Shown here: positions 62,099 through 64,000 of the stretch, in pieces
Position numbering within the stretch: the first letter of the stretch is position 1
Layout of the letters: the number at the start of each line of letters is the position of its first letter
Assembly: GCF_025145645.1 (NCBI RefSeq)
Contig: NZ_CP102252.1
Span: 1,178,001 to 1,242,000, forward strand
Direction of reading: 5' to 3'
DNA length: 64,000 bases
Source: Alistipes senegalensis JC50
GTDB taxonomy: Bacteria; Bacteroidota; Bacteroidia; Bacteroidales; Rikenellaceae
Program-made: the position numbers and the translations under genes
Notes under the pieces: model-generated
Database searches by the model: none
Seen by the model: the letters and a program-made list of their open reading frames with translations, nothing else
Told to the model about the DNA's origin: nothing

Positions 62099-62209
62099 AG
62101 GGGATTTAATAAGCCCTATTTCCCGCAAAAATGCCGCCTGATTTTCAACAACATACAAATCGAAATTCATATTAAAAACAGTATTTTTGTCCCGTATCTG
62201 TCCCGGGAT

Positions 62210-62234
62210 GGTAGTGGATAACTTATCCACTACC
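62210..62234. repeat. Perfect 25-bp palindrome
   Basis: Twelve-base arms GGTAGTGGATAA (62210-62221) and its exact complement (62223-62234) surround one base. Eleven bases of the arm recur at 62089-62099 in copy B of the terminator block. This fits a recombinase or repressor binding site. The rest of the 61833-62265 gap holds no credible gene. Confidence 0.8.
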
Positions 62235-62265
62235 AAATAGTTATATCGTACATCGCCGGATTTTA

Positions 62266-62712
62266 TCACCCAACTTTCGAAGTGTCTCTACCTCCCTCTG
62301 AATCTGCCCCATCCATTGTATCTGCTTTGTGATGGGGGGGGGTAAGTGCCTTATCAACAAGTATTTGCATCTTAGACAGCAAATCCTGCTGTCCGGCTAT
62401 CGTCCCTTGTTGCCCTGCGATTGTTTCCTGCTGGGCACAAACTGTATCAATCAATCGCGAAATTTTGTCGAATACCTCACGGGGCATTTCAATTTTCGCC
62501 AATTCTTGGGTCTCAAAAATCGGTCGTTCCGTTATCTTATAAGGCAACAAAATATCACCATACCGATTATACAACAACCGAAATTGCTCCTCATTCAAAG
62601 GGCGAACCCCCCGTTCAATCGCGGAAACATACGGTTGAGAAACCCCAAACAACGTAGCAATATCACATTGCTTAATTTTATGTTCTTTTCTAAACCTCTG
62701 TAAATCAATCAT
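62266..62712 (-). CDS. XRE-family HTH regulator with coiled-coil tail
   Basis: The 148-residue product has an N-terminal HTH of the Cro/C1 type (KIKQCDIATLFGVSQPYVSA, about 12-31, then IERGVRPLNEEQFRLL). The C-terminal half contains a repeated coiled-coil segment, AQQETIAGQQGTIAGQQDLL. It is divergent from a run of small plus-strand genes across a 142-base region with a consensus promoter and two inverted repeats, the layout of a phage repressor. A run of nine C in the coding strand (62342-62334) lies near the C-terminus and would alter only the last 25 residues if it slipped. Confidence 0.85.
   Translation of the reverse strand: MIDLQRFRKEHKIKQCDIATLFGVSQPYVSAIERGVRPLNEEQFRLLYNRYGDILLPYKITERPIFETQELAKIEMPREVFDKISRLIDTVCAQQETIAGQQGTIAGQQDLLSKMQILVDKALTPPHHKADTMDGADSEGGRDTSKVG
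62334..62342 (-). repeat. G9/C9 tract near the 3' end of the XRE gene
   Basis: Nine G on the plus strand encode the Thr-Pro-Pro-His region at about residues 123-126 of the XRE-type protein. Confidence 0.95.
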
Positions 62713-62746
62713 AATATAAAAATATAGTCATTTTTAATAACCAAAA

Positions 62747-62778
62747 CTTGCAATATATAATCATTTTGATTATGTTTG
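62747..62778 (+). promoter_or_regulatory. Predicted early promoter with overlapping operator
   Basis: TTG (62748-62750) and TATGTTTG (62771-62778) are 20 bases apart, a good consensus. A palindrome with 7-base arms (62757-62763 and 62767-62773) overlaps the -7 box, so a bound regulator would block transcription of the rightward genes. Confidence 0.7.
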
Positions 62779-62783
62779 CAAAG

Positions 62784-62814
62784 TAATTGACCGCGTAACG
62801 CACCGCGTCAATTA
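62784..62814. repeat. Second inverted repeat in the divergent region
   Basis: TAATTGACCGCG (62784-62795) faces CGCGTCAATTA (62804-62814), complementary apart from one extra C. It lies just after the predicted start of transcription and could be a second operator or a leader hairpin. Confidence 0.6.
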
Positions 62815-62854
62815 CAAAGTTAATAAATTTTTAACCATTCCAAACTCAACCTCT

Positions 62855-63157
62855 ATGTATTTGAGTAACGAAAGGGCTGTCTCGTACCCTGTTCCGGCAC
62901 GTCCGGATTTTACGGGCATCCGAAAGAAGGCCGCACGCACCGGCCGGAAACTTCTGACCGCCTGCCTCGGGCGGGAGTTCATGGGGCTCTCCGCCAGGCA
63001 CAAGGTCTACGGACTTTACTTCATCGTGAGCCTGATGGCGCCGATCATGCTTTACAGCGAGAGCCACCCGTGGCTGACAATTCCGCTCGTCGTGAATCTG
63101 GGGAACGCTGTAAGGCTGGCGAACAGAATCGTCCGAGAAACGAGTGCCAGAGATTAG
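62855..63157 (+). CDS. Small membrane protein, first rightward gene of the phage-like region
   Basis: The 100-residue product has a basic N-terminal half (GIRKKAARTGRKLLTACLGR) and a hydrophobic segment (VYGLYFIVSLMAPIMLYSE, about 51-69). A second, weaker hydrophobic stretch follows. I do not recognise the family. It is the first gene after the predicted early promoter at 62747, so it probably belongs to the same early operon as the small genes to the right. A stem-loop follows at 63212. Confidence 0.6.
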   Translation: MYLSNERAVSYPVPARPDFTGIRKKAARTGRKLLTACLGREFMGLSARHKVYGLYFIVSLMAPIMLYSESHPWLTIPLVVNLGNAVRLANRIVRETSARD

Positions 63158-63211
63158 TAGGGTATTCCATGCACTCGCCGCCGCGCCGCCCGTGAGGGCC
63201 GCCAACGGCAA

Positions 63212-63262
63212 CGGAGAGGGGTTCGGCTCCCCTATCGAGGCCAAACTCCTCTCCGCTTTTTT
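63212..63262 (+). terminator. Nested stem-loop with T-run
   Basis: Outer arms CGGAGAGG (63212-63219) and CCTCTCCG (63248-63255) enclose an inner hairpin (AGGGG with CCCCT), and T6 follows at 63257-63262. It lies between the first and second rightward genes and may be a partial terminator or attenuator. Confidence 0.65.
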
Positions 63263-63292
63263 GAAACTAAAAAACCAAAACAATACGCACAA

Positions 63293-63502
63293 ATGAAAGA
63301 GCAGACACTTAACGAATTATGGAGGTCCCTCGACTGGTCGGATCGGACGGAACTGTTGCGGATCGTTTCCTCGGAACTTTTCGTCGGAGCCGATGCCTTC
63401 ACCACATGGCGTCTCGGCTACCGTAAAATTCCGAAAACAAAACGGCTGCGGCTGACGGCCATCATCAAGAAAAAGTACGGCATCAACCTTAAAACCGCAT
63501 AA
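63293..63502 (+). CDS. Small helical protein of the phage-like region
   Basis: The 69-residue product (TLNELWRSLDWSDRTELLRI, then DAFTTWRLGYRKIPKTKRLR) is helical and basic at the C-terminus and resembles small DNA-binding proteins of Bacteroidales elements. No firm family can be given. It is separated by two bases from the next gene, supporting an operon of small early genes. The frame has ordinary codon use and no internal stops. Confidence 0.55.
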   Translation: MKEQTLNELWRSLDWSDRTELLRIVSSELFVGADAFTTWRLGYRKIPKTKRLRLTAIIKKKYGINLKTA

Positions 63503-63504
63503 CC

Positions 63505-63696
63505 ATGACTGCAATCCTCTCGACTATCTGCATCGCGGCGATCCTCTGGCGGGGCGTCGTCGCCACAGGCGTCGCCTACAACCGCATCAAGACCCGCGGG
63601 GCCTCTCCGACACTCAACATCATCTTCTGGGACTCGATCCTCGTGATCGTACTCGCCGTATCGCTGCTGGTCAAAATCTGGGCGCCATGTATGTAG
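63505..63696 (+). CDS. Small two-helix membrane protein
   Basis: The 63-residue product has two hydrophobic stretches (MTAILSTICIAAILWRGVVA and ILVIVLAVSLLVKIW). Its stop lies inside the start of the next gene (shared ATGTATGTAG), so translation is coupled. The two stretches are joined by a short basic loop (YNRIKTRG). Function unknown. Confidence 0.5.
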   Translation: MTAILSTICIAAILWRGVVATGVAYNRIKTRGASPTLNIIFWDSILVIVLAVSLLVKIWAPCM

Positions 63697-63890
63697 ACAA
63701 AGACAGCAACGGCCGCATTGCCGTCATGGATCTGAAGCCGGAAGAGTTCGAGACGATCCGCCGGGCGATCAAAGCCTTCAAAACGGGGCTGCTCCAAAAC
63801 CGCCTGCCTGCCGGATTCTCGCCCCGAAGCGAGATCTACGAGCAATACCACCGCGCAGGGATGATCCTGCGCCAGATAGAGAAACTATAA
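63687..63890 (+). CDS. Small hypothetical protein of the phage-like region
   Basis: The 67-residue product (MYVDKDSNGRIAVMDLKPEE, then FETIRRAIKAFKTGLL) is helical and charged, without a recognised motif. It overlaps the previous gene by 10 bases and is followed by a G9 tract and the partial gene at 63929, so it belongs to the same small-gene operon. No signal peptide or membrane segment is present. Confidence 0.5.
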   Translation: MYVDKDSNGRIAVMDLKPEEFETIRRAIKAFKTGLLQNRLPAGFSPRSEIYEQYHRAGMILRQIEKL

Positions 63891-63897
63891 ACCTATC

Positions 63898-63906
63898 GGG
63901 GGGGGG
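63898..63906 (+). repeat. G9 tract in the leader of the last gene
   Basis: Nine G lie between the stop at 63890 and the ATG at 63929, outside coding sequence. A length change would alter the leader spacing only. Confidence 0.95.
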
Positions 63907-63928
63907 CATTCCCCACGACTCGAACACT

Positions 63929-64000
63929 ATGAACAAAGTAAGCAAAGACGACGTATTGCAGGCCACCGAAGGCGGCAAGACGGTTATCCTCGATTATTAC
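63929..64000 (+). CDS. Partial gene, possibly a phage/element primase-like protein
   Basis: Only 24 codons are visible. They begin with ATG 63929, MNKVSKDDVLQATEGGKTVI, and run to the window edge. This N-terminal pattern recalls CHC2/Toprim-type proteins near the start of early operons in Bacteroidales phages and elements, but the evidence is a short memory-based match. Confidence 0.4.
   Translation, partial: MNKVSKDDVLQATEGGKTVILDYY

Noticed and set aside
62030..62269. A 79-codon minus-strand frame with a GTG start overlapping the XRE stop
   Set aside because: It spans the 25-bp palindrome and terminator copy B and lacks any protein-like pattern; better explained as regulatory DNA.
63212..63250. 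A T-arm-like hairpin suggesting a tRNA
   Set aside because: The loop lacks the conserved A of TTCRA, and no matching acceptor, D or anticodon arms are present; the outer stem plus T6 fits a terminator.
1..64000. CRISPR arrays, rRNA or tRNA genes
   Set aside because: No regularly spaced repeats and no conserved rRNA or complete cloverleaf sequences were seen.

Overview
The window looks like a chromosomal segment of a gut Bacteroidales bacterium. The evidence is three SusC/SusD outer-membrane nutrient-uptake pairs, a hybrid two-component regulator, BACON-domain and fimbrillin-like lipoproteins, promoters of the Bacteroidetes type (TTTG about 20 bases before TAnnTTTG), and almost no Shine-Dalgarno sequences. 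The GC-rich coding sequence and overall gene style suggest Alistipes or another Rikenellaceae; that placement is inference. I see no convincing tRNA, rRNA or CRISPR array.

Layout. (1) 1-19.3 kb, minus strand: a polysaccharide-utilization locus. In transcription order it holds an aldose 1-epimerase, a hybrid two-component sensor/AraC regulator, a fimbrillin-like lipoprotein, SusC, SusD, a BNR-propeller hydrolase, a GH5-like hydrolase, a second fimbrillin-like lipoprotein, a DUF4886 (SGNH-like) lipoprotein and a third fimbrillin-like lipoprotein cut by the window edge. A promoter and tandem 9-bp repeats lie just upstream of the first structural gene. (2) 19.3-23.8 kb: AT-rich accessory DNA with a complete IS4-like insertion sequence, a GH127 beta-L-arabinofuranosidase gene, a 135-bp remnant of the same IS, and decayed sequence. 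The left end of the IS lies immediately upstream of both the epimerase/regulator unit and GH127. (3) About 23.8-32.9 kb: an integrated mobilizable element with a tyrosine integrase, excisionase-like HTH protein, SF3-type helicase, Toprim primase behind iteron-like repeats, MobC, a relaxase broken by one in-frame TGA, and two accessory genes. Its cargo is a self-contained three-gene unit, AbiEi-AbiEii plus an unknown two-helix membrane protein, with its own promoter and terminator.

(4) 33-48 kb, plus strand: an SDR oxidoreductase, then an ECF sigma factor, FecR-type anti-sigma, SusC with a STN domain, a SusD-like protein, a BACON/DUF5689 lipoprotein, a surface metallophosphoesterase and a large modular lipoprotein. 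This is a trans-envelope-regulated uptake system without a glycoside hydrolase. (5) 48-59 kb: a convergent SusC/SusD pair (minus) and two divergent lipoprotein genes (plus), followed by a purple-acid-phosphatase-like enzyme and a short lipoprotein frame carrying a C9 tract. (6) 59-61.8 kb: housekeeping-like genes for a flavin reductase, a XerC/D-type recombinase, ribosome hibernation factor HPF and a small lipoprotein. (7) 61.9-64 kb: the start of a phage- or element-like region with an XRE repressor-like gene facing a rightward run of small genes across a shared operator/promoter region.

The most interesting points are the AbiE plus membrane-protein cassette, five homopolymer tracts of exactly nine G/C (one in a SusC signal peptide, one in a lipoprotein frame where 8, 9 or 10 C give three different outcomes), IS ends placed as possible promoters of glycan genes and a PUL regulator, and two Sus-type loci built around phosphoesterases rather than glycosidases.
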